Position numbers and translations under genes: made by a program. 8,535 nt of DNA from an uncultured Eubacteriales bacterium (GTDB taxonomy: Bacteria > Bacillota > Clostridia > Oscillospirales > CAG-272). Of this stretch, positions 1 to 5,848 are shown in pieces (the first letter of the stretch is position 1; the number at the start of each line of letters is the position of its first letter). The stretch is taken from NCBI GenBank assembly GCA_934477985.1, contig CAKSOR010000090.1, positions 1 through 8,535 on the forward strand. Reading direction: 5' to 3'. The notes below the pieces were generated by a model. The model searched no databases, was not told where the DNA came from, and saw nothing but the letters and a program-made list of their open reading frames with translations.

Positions 1-879
1 GATGTCATCGGGCAGAGGGGCTTCAATAAGTATGTCACTATCCGCGAAAAATATCCTCAGCCGCCGGCAGTGGAGCGCCGGACGGTCAAAAAGGCGGTCA
101 AGCGCGGTTGGGACAGTCTCAGCCGTTCCGTAGAGCCCGTCGCCGGCGATCGGATGACCGACGCTCGAGAGATGCACGCGCAGCTGGTGCGTCCGCCCGG
201 TGACCGGGTTGAGTTCAACGAATGACCAGCCGCCGCCCGACGATATGACGCGGTATTCCGATACGGCGCGCTTCGCTCCGGGCAGGTCAATATCGCAGAC
301 CTCGCGGGTGATTATCGACTCGGTCTGACGTCTTATCGGTCGGTCTATGACGCCGCTTCCGGACATGACGCCGTTCACGAGCGCGACATATGTCTTCTTT
401 ATCCGTCCGGCTTTCATCAATTCGGACAGGTCAGCCGCCGCCTTGGAGTTCTTCGCCACAAGGACGATTCCGGAAGTTCCGCGGTCAAGGCGGTTGACGG
501 CGCGGAAGACAAAGGGCTCGCCGCGCTTTCCGAAGAGAAAAGCGAGCCCGTTCGCTAGAGTGTCCTCAAAGTGCCCGTGAGAGGGGTGAGTAGGCATCCC
601 GGCGGGCTTGTCGAGGGCTATTATGTTTTCGTCCTCATAGAGGATGGAGAGCGGCATTTCGGTCGGGACGAGCGCGGGATTCCCGTCGTCGTCCTCAAGG
701 CGGAGCGAGAGGGTGTCGCCGGGCGAGAGAAGTCGCCGCACCGTGACGCGCTGACCGTTCAGGAGGATTCCGTCGTCAAGGCTCTTGAGGCGCTTTATCT
801 GGTTGTTTGAGAAGCCGTTCGAGAAGAACCAGTCCTTGACGGTCTTTCCGGCGAACTCAGCGGTGATTTGCGTGGTCAT
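1..879 (-). CDS. RluA-family 23S/tRNA pseudouridine synthase (C-terminus cut by window edge)
   Basis: Isomerises specific uridines to pseudouridine in structured RNA, in the cytoplasm. The frame is open for 293 codons and runs off the window, so only the last few residues are probably missing. Residues about 10-75 form an S4-like N-terminal RNA-binding domain. The catalytic domain follows, with the active-site motif NRLDRGTSG at 129-137 (catalytic Asp132; most relatives have His, not Asn, before RLD), a KKTYVALV strand at 161-168, the conserved GRTHQLRVH at 228-236, and ALHCRRL at 268-274. The ATG start is chosen because it forms an ATGA overlap with the stop of the microcistron 876-1007. There is no clear SD of its own, so translation is probably coupled to that microcistron. 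The family is certain; which paralogue (RluB/C/D-like or YlyB-like) and which target RNA cannot be decided from sequence alone. Confidence 0.93.
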   Translation of the reverse strand, partial: MTTQITAEFAGKTVKDWFFSNGFSNNQIKRLKSLDDGILLNGQRVTVRRLLSPGDTLSLRLEDDDGNPALVPTEMPLSILYEDENIIALDKPAGMPTHPSHGHFEDTLANGLAFLFGKRGEPFVFRAVNRLDRGTSGIVLVAKNSKAAADLSELMKAGRIKKTYVALVNGVMSGSGVIDRPIRRQTESIITREVCDIDLPGAKRAVSEYRVISSGGGWSFVELNPVTGRTHQLRVHLSSVGHPIAGDGLYGTAETVPTALDRLFDRPALHCRRLRIFFADSDILIEAPLPDDI

Positions 880-1007
880 GATAAGCGCGGGTTATTTCTG
901 AAGCCCGGCAGCGCGCGGCAGATCTCGGGCTTGTCGGCGGTTTCCATGGCTCTGTACCAGGTTTTTGTGGCGGTCCGCTCAATTATCCCCTGACTCAGAT
1001 TACACAT
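876..1007 (-). CDS. 43-residue microcistron starting with a copy of the Rpn internal segment
   Basis: Unrecognised small protein. It starts at an ATG with a perfectly placed AGGAGG (1016-1021, 8-base spacer) and ends in a TGA overlapping the rluA-family ATG as ATGA. Its first 12 residues, MCNLSQGIIERT, are identical to residues 255-266 of the upstream nuclease, because 39 bases are repeated exactly (973-1011 and 1192-1230). The remainder (ATKTWYRAMETADKPE and onward) is different, although METADK faintly matches LESADK in the nuclease. The frame is also in phase with the nuclease gene: its TAG stop lies 7 codons upstream. It may be a duplicated small-Rpn (antitoxin-like) protein, a decaying C-terminal extension of the nuclease, or a leader peptide whose main job is to deliver ribosomes to the rluA-family gene. 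The SD and overlap are seen; the function is inferred. Confidence 0.6.
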   Translation of the reverse strand: MCNLSQGIIERTATKTWYRAMETADKPEICRALPGFRNNPRLS

Positions 1008-1011
1008 ACTG
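973..1011. repeat. 39-bp exact direct repeat, copy 1 (microcistron start)
   Basis: Identical over 39 of 39 bases to 1192-1230, with a period of 219 bp. On the minus strand it covers the last base of the SD spacer, the ATG, and codons through the R of IIERT. The flank on the 5' side of the minus strand (1012-1034) remains similar to 1231-1254 with one gap and several changes, so the duplicated unit was about 62 bp. Confidence 0.95.
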
Positions 1012-1028
1012 CCAACCTCCTGCAAAGA

Positions 1029-1226
1029 CTATCCATTCAGCTTTTTCACCATTTCGCGGTAGGTTTCGAGCTTGTCGTCGGGGACGCTCAGTATATCTGC
1101 CGCTGAATCGAAATCTATTGACAGCCTTTTCATCATCGACAGGATCATACCGCATGTCAATTCGTTGTATTGTTTATCCGCGCTCTCCAAAGTCCGCTCA
1201 ATTATCCCCTGACTCAGATTACACAT
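1029..1226 (-). CDS. Possible internal in-frame product of the rpn-like gene (C-terminal 65 residues)
   Basis: An in-frame ATG at 1226 is preceded by GGAAGG (1235-1240) with an 8-base spacer and would give a 65-residue protein, MCNLSQGIIERT to the normal C-terminus. In E. coli, rpn genes are reported to make small C-terminal proteins from internal starts that block the full-length toxic nuclease. That work concerns relatives, not this branch, so the assignment here is an inference. Support comes from the fact that exactly this start region is duplicated downstream before another SD-driven cistron. Confidence 0.35.
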   Translation of the reverse strand: MCNLSQGIIERTLESADKQYNELTCGMILSMMKRLSIDFDSAADILSVPDDKLETYREMVKKLNG

Positions 1227-1988
1227 ACTGTTCACCTTCCTTTCAAGACTGTCCGACATCGTTATGCCGAACTCATCCTCGACTATTCTGTCCTTCTGAA
1301 CCTTCGACTTCTCGTCGGTCAGAAGGGTCTCAAGCAATTTGAATACACCGCGGCTCTCCTCGCTCGTGCTGCCGAGACAAAGCAGCACGGCGTTCATAAG
1401 GTCATAGTGCCGCGGGTCTTCGCGCGCGTCGCCTATCACAGGCTCTTCGGCTATCCGATAGCGCGTCATCGTGTTGACACGGCTCTTCGGCGGGTCGGTG
1501 CAGACCCAGATCGAATAGACCTTCTTGATGTTCTCGTAGTGCGATTTATCGAACTCCACGCCGTACTGCGCCGAGATCATCCGGCTTAAATAGTATATTC
1601 CGCGCGTGATAAGCGGATACGAGTTGTAATATTTATTCTGGGCTTCTACATTTATAATCAGCTTTATGACTCCGCCGCCGTCCGGCGCGATCGCCGAGAA
1701 CCGGATGTCGAACCGCACTCCGCGCTCGCCCGGCACGCTGTCCTCGTTCGGAAGACCGTGTATCTTCCGGTTTGTCTGCCCCGGAAAGACTCCGACCGAG
1801 CCGATCTCGGGCTCGCCTTCGATATACTTTTCGGCGATTTCGTTCGGGTCGATTCCCTTATATTCCTCGACGCAGGCGTTCATTATCCACGCCAGAATTA
1901 TTTTCTCGGCGAGGATGCTCTTGCAGGACTCGTCATATTTCGCGCCGAGTCCTGACTCGTACAGCTTTGACAGAAATGATTTGTCCAT
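1029..1988 (-). CDS. Rpn/TIGR01784-family PD-(D/E)XK nuclease (transposase-like)
   Basis: Predicted DNA endonuclease of the recombination-promoting nuclease / PDDEXK transposase-like family. E. coli members cut DNA, stimulate recombination and can act in phage defence. It is 319 residues from the ATG, a normal length. Visible core: RFDIRF (Asp about 94), then after a Gly-rich turn LIINVEAQNKYYN with the Glu115-x-Gln117 pair usual for this family, then YPLITRGIYYLSRMI, and the VYSIWVCTDPP strand. The C-terminal third (from about 200) is helical and charged. The frame stays open to a TTG at 2033, but that codon lies inside a leader stem, and neither start has a well-placed SD; the ATG is the conservative choice. 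Downstream are the microcistron and the rluA-family gene, probably one transcript. An internal ATG at 1226 could give a separate C-terminal product. The family often occurs in many copies and moves between genomes. Confidence 0.85.
   Translation of the reverse strand: MDKSFLSKLYESGLGAKYDESCKSILAEKIILAWIMNACVEEYKGIDPNEIAEKYIEGEPEIGSVGVFPGQTNRKIHGLPNEDSVPGERGVRFDIRFSAIAPDGGGVIKLIINVEAQNKYYNSYPLITRGIYYLSRMISAQYGVEFDKSHYENIKKVYSIWVCTDPPKSRVNTMTRYRIAEEPVIGDAREDPRHYDLMNAVLLCLGSTSEESRGVFKLLETLLTDEKSKVQKDRIVEDEFGITMSDSLERKVNSMCNLSQGIIERTLESADKQYNELTCGMILSMMKRLSIDFDSAADILSVPDDKLETYREMVKKLNG
1192..1230. repeat. 39-bp exact direct repeat, copy 2 (inside rpn-like gene)
   Basis: Partner of 973-1011. Here the repeat lies in frame inside the nuclease gene and contains the internal ATG 1226-1224. 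The SD region upstream reads GGAAGG here and AGGAGG in copy 1, so the copy in front of the microcistron has the better ribosome binding site. Confidence 0.95.
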
Positions 1989-1998
1989 GGCTTCATTA

Positions 1999-2088
1999 GA
2001 CTTGTTCGATAACCCTCCCGACTTGTCAATCAAATTGCCGACTTGCGTCGCCGATTTGATACGCTAAAGTCGGGCTATCGAACAGGTC
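1999..2088 (-). promoter_or_regulatory. Large GNRA-capped hairpin in the 5' leader of the rpn-like gene
   Basis: In the transcript, 2088-2067 pairs with 2024-1999: three pairs, a mismatch, nine pairs (TGTTCGATA/TATCGAACA), an internal loop, then eight pairs (CCCGACTT/AAGTCGGG). Inside, ATCAAAT (2060-2054) pairs with ATTTGAT (2035-2029), and CGAC/GTCG closes a GCAA tetraloop at 2043-2046. About 31 base pairs span 90 nt. The only SD-like tract, GGGAGGG (2013-2019), has its first GGG in the stem and the rest in the internal loop, 24 bases before the ATG. The structure lies between the predicted transcript start (about 2100) and the coding region, so it could control translation or RNA stability. 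Confidence 0.7.
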
Positions 2089-2106
2089 TATTGTCCTTTC
2101 GTCTCT

Positions 2107-2135
2107 ATTATACCACATCTTCCCCGGAAAATCAA
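2107..2135 (-). promoter_or_regulatory. Sigma-A promoter of the rpn-like/microcistron/rluA unit
   Basis: The -35 is TTGATT (2130-2135), the spacer 17 bases, and the -10 TATAAT (2107-2112). Transcription should start near 2100, giving a leader of about 110 nt before the ATG at 1988. It begins only 18 bases after the stop codon of the membrane-protein gene, so the nuclease unit is independent of lysA. Confidence 0.85.
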
Positions 2136-2152
2136 GCCCCGGCGGGAAAAAA

Positions 2153-2839
2153 TCACTTCAGAACGGCTTTTCCGGCGGCGTATACCGCGAAATATCCGAT
2201 CATCGAATATACAACCGCGGTGATGTACGGAAGTATCAGATAGGTCGCCTCGCCCGGGTTTACCGGCGCGCCGTACTCCGCGAGCAGAGCGACCGTGTCG
2301 GTGAGACTCGTTATGATGAGCGTTATGAAGACAGTAATCGTCGTGAAGACCGCCGCCCGCGACAGCGCGCCATCGGTCGAGAAGACCTCGAGCCCGAAGC
2401 TCCGTCCGGACTTTCTCGCGCCGCTTCCGATTCTCCTCGCGATGATTATCACGATGAAATATCTCAGGCACTCAAAGACGCAGTTGACGACCATCGGCAG
2501 GACATATACCAGGCTGAACGCCCGCGTTCCGTAGAACGCCATGTCGCAGAGTCCCGCCGAAAGATAGGTAAACGGCACTGACAGAAAGCATATCCACGCC
2601 GCGGTCTTCGCGCTCTTTCTCAGCGCGAAGGCGAACGCCAGCAGCCCGGCGGACGCGAAGACCGAGACGACTCCGATGATCTCTTTGGCGTAGCTTATAA
2701 CCTGCGGTACTCTGTCGGGATACGCGACGTCATTTTCGGTCATGACCGCGAGCGAGCCCAGGACCGTGACATTCAGGACAGGTATGACGATCGCGGTCAG
2801 GATCAGCGCGGCGACGAGCTTTGACTCAGTTCTTTTCAT
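2153..2839 (-). CDS. Unrecognised six-helix integral membrane protein
   Basis: A 228-residue protein that I cannot place in a family. From the ATG (MKRTESK) it shows six hydrophobic segments at about 8-32, 48-72, 78-98, 105-130, 157-180 and 188-214. A basic stretch (ARRIGSGARKSGR, near 132-145) follows helix 4 and is probably cytoplasmic. No enzymatic motif is visible. The ATG at 2839 is chosen because it opens straight into the first membrane helix after a short basic head; the frame also continues further up inside the lysA-type gene, but that region reads as a shadow. The gene overlaps the end of the decarboxylase gene by 14 bases, so the two are probably translationally coupled and transcribed together. 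A role linked to lysine or diaminopimelate, such as transport, is possible from context but not supported by any motif. Confidence 0.75.
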   Translation of the reverse strand: MKRTESKLVAALILTAIVIPVLNVTVLGSLAVMTENDVAYPDRVPQVISYAKEIIGVVSVFASAGLLAFAFALRKSAKTAAWICFLSVPFTYLSAGLCDMAFYGTRAFSLVYVLPMVVNCVFECLRYFIVIIIARRIGSGARKSGRSFGLEVFSTDGALSRAAVFTTITVFITLIITSLTDTVALLAEYGAPVNPGEATYLILPYITAVVYSMIGYFAVYAAGKAVLK

Positions 2840-4082
2840 CGTCCCAGATGAGAGTAGAGAAGTAGTCGTCAACAGTCTCGGCGCGGCGGATCAGCTCAGC
2901 CGAGCCGTCCTCGCGGTAGAGGATCTCAGCCGATCTCAGCTTGCCGTTGTAGTTGTAGCCCATTGAGAAGCCGTGAGCGCCCGCGTCGTGGATGACCAGA
3001 AGATCGCCGATTCCGATCTTCGGAAGCGCGCGGTCTATAGCGAACTTGTCGTTGTTCTCGCAGAGTCCGCCGGTGACGTCGTAGACATGGTCGCAGGGCT
3101 CGTTCTCCCTGCCCATCACCGTTATGTGGTGGTAAGCGCCGTACATTGCCGGACGCATGAGGTTGGCGGCGCAGGCGTCGACTCCGATATACTCCTTATA
3201 TATATGCTTTTCGTGTATCACGCGGGTGACAAGATGCCCGTTCGGCGCGAGCATCCAGCGTCCGAGCTCTGTGAAGAGCGAGACATCGCCGAGTCCGGCG
3301 GGGACCAACACCTCTTCGTAGACCTCGCGTACCCCTTCGCCTATCGCGGCGATGTCAGGCGCTTTCGCGTCGGGGAGATAGGGCACGCCGACTCCGCCCG
3401 AGAGGTTTATGAAGGAGAGCGCGATTCCGGTCTCCTCCTTGACTCTGACCGCGAATCTGAAGAGTTCGCGCGCTAAAGTCGGGTAGTATTCGTTGTCGGT
3501 GTTGTTACTCGACAGGAAGGCGTGGATACCGAAGCGCTTAGCGCCCTTCGCCCTGAGAATCTTATACGCCTCGAGCATCTGGTCGGGGGTCATTCCGTAC
3601 TTTGCCTCGCTGGGCGAGCCCATTATGCGGGTGCTTATGCGGAAATCTCCGCCGGGATTGTAGCGGCAGCAGATAGTCCCGGGAATAGAGCCGGTGACCT
3701 TTTCGAGAAAATCAATGTGCGTGAAATCGTCCAGATTTATTATAGCGCCGAGCTCGCGGGCTTTCCTGAAATCCTCGGCGGGCGTGTCGTTCGAGGAGAA
3801 CATTATCTCGTCGCCCGAGAATCCGCAGCGCTCCGACATTATGAGCTCGGTCAGGGAAGAGCAGTCGACTCCGCAGCCCTCTTCCTTCAGTATCTTCAGA
3901 ATCGTCGGGTTTGGCGTCGCCTTGACCGCGAAATACTCGCGGAAGCCCTTGTTCCAGGCAAAAGCCGAATTGAGAGCGCGCGCGCGTTCGCGTATGCCGC
4001 GCTCGTCGTAGATGTGGAAGGGGGTGGGGTACTTCTCACAGATCTCCTCGAGTCTGTCCTTTGAGATGAATGGGGTCTTCAT
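2826..4082 (-). CDS. lysA: Diaminopimelate decarboxylase (PLP fold-III)
   Basis: Decarboxylates meso-diaminopimelate to L-lysine, the last step of the pathway, in the cytoplasm with pyridoxal phosphate. It is 418 residues, the usual length. Motifs: FAVKA with the PLP lysine Lys54; KYGM at 161-164; GIHAFLSSN at 185-193 with the His that stacks on PLP; LSGGVGVPY at 227-235, binding phosphate; ELGRW at 272-276 in place of the commoner EPGR; NLMRPAMYGAYH at 307-318; the substrate-site CEN at 341-343 (CES in many relatives); AGAHGFSMGYNYNG at 367-380. These variants are shared with a known LysA-like subgroup, so I expect an active enzyme, though a related amino-acid decarboxylase cannot be excluded. 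Start: ATG with AGGAG at 4091-4095, 8-base spacer. It has its own consensus promoter and a structured leader; no lysine riboswitch fits in the short leader. Confidence 0.93.
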   Translation of the reverse strand: MKTPFISKDRLEEICEKYPTPFHIYDERGIRERARALNSAFAWNKGFREYFAVKATPNPTILKILKEEGCGVDCSSLTELIMSERCGFSGDEIMFSSNDTPAEDFRKARELGAIINLDDFTHIDFLEKVTGSIPGTICCRYNPGGDFRISTRIMGSPSEAKYGMTPDQMLEAYKILRAKGAKRFGIHAFLSSNNTDNEYYPTLARELFRFAVRVKEETGIALSFINLSGGVGVPYLPDAKAPDIAAIGEGVREVYEEVLVPAGLGDVSLFTELGRWMLAPNGHLVTRVIHEKHIYKEYIGVDACAANLMRPAMYGAYHHITVMGRENEPCDHVYDVTGGLCENNDKFAIDRALPKIGIGDLLVIHDAGAHGFSMGYNYNGKLRSAEILYREDGSAELIRRAETVDDYFSTLIWDDEKN

Positions 4083-4102
4083 TTTTTCTGCTCCTTTTAA
4101 AT

Positions 4103-4156
4103 TCAGGGATAAGCTGAATAATTCGGGTTTTCACGCGAAAACAACCTTAAATCAGC
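4103..4156. repeat. Palindromic leader element, short copy (lysA leader)
   Basis: A 54-base version of the element found complete at 5366-5453. It shares ATAAGCTGAATAA, TTTTCACGCGAAAA (4128-4141) and CAACCTTAAATCAGC (4142-4156) in the same order, but lacks 34 bases between the last two blocks. The outer GCTGA and TCAGC ends are complementary. It lies between the lysA -10 box and start codon, so it is transcribed as part of the leader. Confidence 0.85.
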
Positions 4157-4181
4157 TTTTCCTTAATATACTGCCACAGTA

Positions 4182-4210
4182 ATTATAGCATATACTCATG
4201 TCCTTGTCAA
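4182..4210 (-). promoter_or_regulatory. Sigma-A promoter of lysA
   Basis: Full consensus: -35 TTGACA (4205-4210), 17-base spacer, -10 TATAAT (4182-4187). The expected transcript start is near 4175, giving a leader of about 90 nt that contains the palindromic element. The remaining gap up to the Fic stop (4211-4277) shows only a short CCGGA/TCCGG stem (4238-4254) without a T-tract, so no convincing terminator for the Fic gene. Confidence 0.9.
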
Positions 4211-4277
4211 GAGTCGGAATGTTACATATTTTCGCGTCCGGACTCAATTTCCGGGCAGCCGCGGTTTCATGGACTAT

Positions 4278-5342
4278 CTACTCGTCATCCGGCTTTTTAT
4301 CGCCGTTCCAGACATATGAGGTGTAGCGTCCGCCGTTTATCTTTGTGATCTCGCCGCTCTGAAGCAGCTCGACGAGCGTGCGCTGTACGGTGACCTGGCT
4401 GATGTCAAGGCATTTTTCCAGAATTTCGCTCTTTGTTATGCGCCCTGAGCTCTCCCTTATGATTTCGCGTACGCGCTCGGGCTTCGAGAAGCCTTTCGCG
4501 GCGAGCAGGTCTACGCGCTCCTGAAATTCCCGGTAAGCCGCGGCGACGATCTCAAGCGTGTATTCAGTGAAGGGCATCGGATCGCTCTTTTTGCCGTCCG
4601 CGACCGAGAGACCCGCGCCAAGCGACGTGAAATAGCCGTCGCGGCGCTCGAAGATCAGCTTTTCGACGCTGACATGCTCAACGACGATATGCCCGGCGCG
4701 GCGGAGCAGAAGCAGAGTCAGAAGGCGGCTGAGTCGTGCGTTGCCGTCCTCGAACGGACAAAGGCTCAGAAAGCGAAGTATAAAGAGCGGTGTCAGCAGA
4801 AGCGGGTCGAGCGACGCGTCGCCGAGGGCTTCGCCGAACGAGCCGCAGAGCTCGTCCATCAGTCCGGGAAGCTCCGCGGACGCGGGGTATGACCGCGTGA
4901 CCTCGAGGAAACTGAGCTCCTCCGGGACGAATTTGTCCGCGGCGCGGTATCTTCCGCCGATCTGCCTCGGGCTGAACCTGTAGAGCGCGCGGTGGAGCTG
5001 TTGCATGGCGGAGGGAGTCGGCGCGATGTGTTCGTGGTTTTCGCGCACCACCGAGAGGGCGTCGCGATAGCCTGTGATCTCGCGCTCGCTCCTTGTGCGC
5101 GGCGAGACCTTTCCGAGCGCGATTCGCTTGAGGCGCTCCTCGGTTGTCACGATGCCCTCGATGCGGTCCGAGGCGTCGACACTCTGCATTCTGGCGGTCC
5201 CGGTGAACTCCGAAAGCGCTTCCGAGCGCGTTTTGACGAAATGAGCCTGCTGACCGCGGCACTCGTGTATGTATGTGAGCAGCGATACCGTTTCAGGCGT
5301 CAGCAGGTTGTTATATTCCGATCTGAAATTAAAATCTTCCAT
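4278..5342 (-). CDS. Fic-domain protein with Cys in place of the catalytic His, plus C-terminal winged helix
   Basis: Fic proteins usually transfer AMP or another nucleotide to a hydroxyl of a target protein. The motif HPFx(D/E)GNGRxxR appears here as CPFEDGNARLSR (195-206): the catalytic His is Cys195 (codon TGT) and the second Gly is Ala202, while Asp199, Gly200, Asn201, Arg203 and Arg206 remain. The inhibitory motif SDRIEG (58-63, SxxxEG) is present N-terminally, marking a class II layout. IGGRYR (128-133) and the helix after the motif (LLTLLLLRRAGHIV) match the family well. Residues about 283-346 look like a winged helix (ITKSEILEKCLDISQVTVQRTLVELLQSGEI overall), suggesting DNA binding or self-regulation. 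It is 354 residues, a normal length with no frameshift. ATG start with GAGGA at 5349-5353. Probably a pseudoenzyme or an enzyme with altered chemistry. Confidence 0.9.
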   Translation of the reverse strand: MEDFNFRSEYNNLLTPETVSLLTYIHECRGQQAHFVKTRSEALSEFTGTARMQSVDASDRIEGIVTTEERLKRIALGKVSPRTRSEREITGYRDALSVVRENHEHIAPTPSAMQQLHRALYRFSPRQIGGRYRAADKFVPEELSFLEVTRSYPASAELPGLMDELCGSFGEALGDASLDPLLLTPLFILRFLSLCPFEDGNARLSRLLTLLLLRRAGHIVVEHVSVEKLIFERRDGYFTSLGAGLSVADGKKSDPMPFTEYTLEIVAAAYREFQERVDLLAAKGFSKPERVREIIRESSGRITKSEILEKCLDISQVTVQRTLVELLQSGEITKINGGRYTSYVWNGDKKPDDE

Positions 5343-5365
5343 GCTTTTTCCTCATCAGGGCTCTG

Positions 5366-5453
5366 TCAGGAATAAGCTGAATAAATGGAGTTTTCACGCG
5401 AAAAAGGCTTGGATTTATGGGCTTTTTCGTCGTGAAAACAACCTTAAATCAGC
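5366..5453. repeat. Palindromic leader element, full copy (Fic gene leader)
   Basis: An 88-base imperfect palindrome. GCTGA...TTTTCACGCGAAAAAGGC on one side matches the reverse complement of GCTTTTTCGTCGTGAAAA...TCAGC on the other, with a short AT-rich tip (about 5409-5419). The short copy at 4103-4156 is the same sequence without 5405-5438; the missing segment is bounded by GAAAA repeats (5400-5404 and 5434-5438), as expected for a slippage or hairpin deletion. It lies in the Fic gene leader, between promoter and start codon. Confidence 0.85.
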
Positions 5454-5497
5454 GTTCCCTTTGATGCGCCCGGCGACCGCGGTCTCCGGACAGGAAT

Positions 5498-5526
5498 ATT
5501 ATATCACAAAGGCTGGGGATTGTCAA
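5498..5526 (-). promoter_or_regulatory. Sigma-A promoter of the Fic gene
   Basis: -35 TTGACA (5521-5526), 17-base spacer, -10 TATAAT (5498-5503) with an extended TGA just before it. The transcript should start near 5491, leaving a leader of about 150 nt that contains the full palindromic element. Confidence 0.9.
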
Positions 5527-5743
5527 GTCGGGAGAGGATAAAAAACCGCCTTACGCGCTGAAACAGGGCGTGACAACACTCGTGAGAACGCACAGACTGT
5601 CGGAAATGGACAAGCGCGTCAGAATGAATTTTCCGGAATCGATTATTGCAAATCCGATCTCCGCTTTCTTGCGCCCATCAGACATCCGCGCGCCAGGGCG
5701 GTCGTCCCGATTCCGGCTGGCACGCGATTCCATCCTCACCAAA

Positions 5744-5769
5744 TGCAAGTTAAAATATAAAAACTTGCA
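5744..5769. repeat. Perfect 8-bp inverted repeat in AT-rich island
   Basis: TGCAAGTT (5744-5751) and AACTTGCA (5762-5769) are exact inverted copies around a 10-base AT-only spacer. The layout suits either an RNA hairpin or a dimeric regulator site. The part GCAAGTT recurs at 5990-5996 inside the ABC leader. Confidence 0.6.
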
Positions 5770-5782
5770 AAATTGTGTGTCA

Positions 5783-5801
5783 AGCACATCAAAGATGTGC
5801 T
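5783..5801. repeat. Perfect 8-bp stem with 3-base loop
   Basis: AGCACATC and GATGTGCT flank an AAA loop. A TTTTT run follows on the plus strand only after nine further bases (5811-5815), so it is not a standard intrinsic terminator. It lies 13 bases from the previous inverted repeat, and the pair could belong to one small structured RNA or mobile-element remnant. Confidence 0.55.
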
Positions 5802-5848
5802 GAAAATGAATTTTTAGCATTCACGATATGCAAAATCATGTACTCTGC

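Noticed and set aside
1989..2033. Upstream TTG start for the Rpn-family nuclease, adding 15 residues
   Set aside because: The TTG lies inside the inner stem of the leader hairpin and has no SD before it; the added residues look like translated hairpin. It is not fully excluded.
1029..2100. A complete insertion sequence around the Rpn-family gene
   Set aside because: The only inverted repeat lies wholly in the leader; no matching terminal repeat or target duplication is seen at the other end.
2840..2872. Longer start for the membrane protein
   Set aside because: The extra residues would come from a frame within the lysA coding sequence and lack an SD; the ATG at 2839 leads straight into the first membrane helix.
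2826..4082. Unusual lysA motifs (ELGR for EPGR, CEN for CES, GAH for GAY) as a sign of changed function
   Set aside because: As far as I recall these variants occur together in a known LysA-like subgroup; all PLP-binding residues are present.
4083..4175. Lysine riboswitch in front of lysA
   Set aside because: The leader is only about 90 nt, too short for an L-box, and is largely taken up by the repeated palindromic element.
5551..5820. Open frames on both strands in the divergent gap (89 and 77 codons)
   Set aside because: No ribosome binding sites, they run through perfect hairpins, and the two strands overlap without any recognisable motif.
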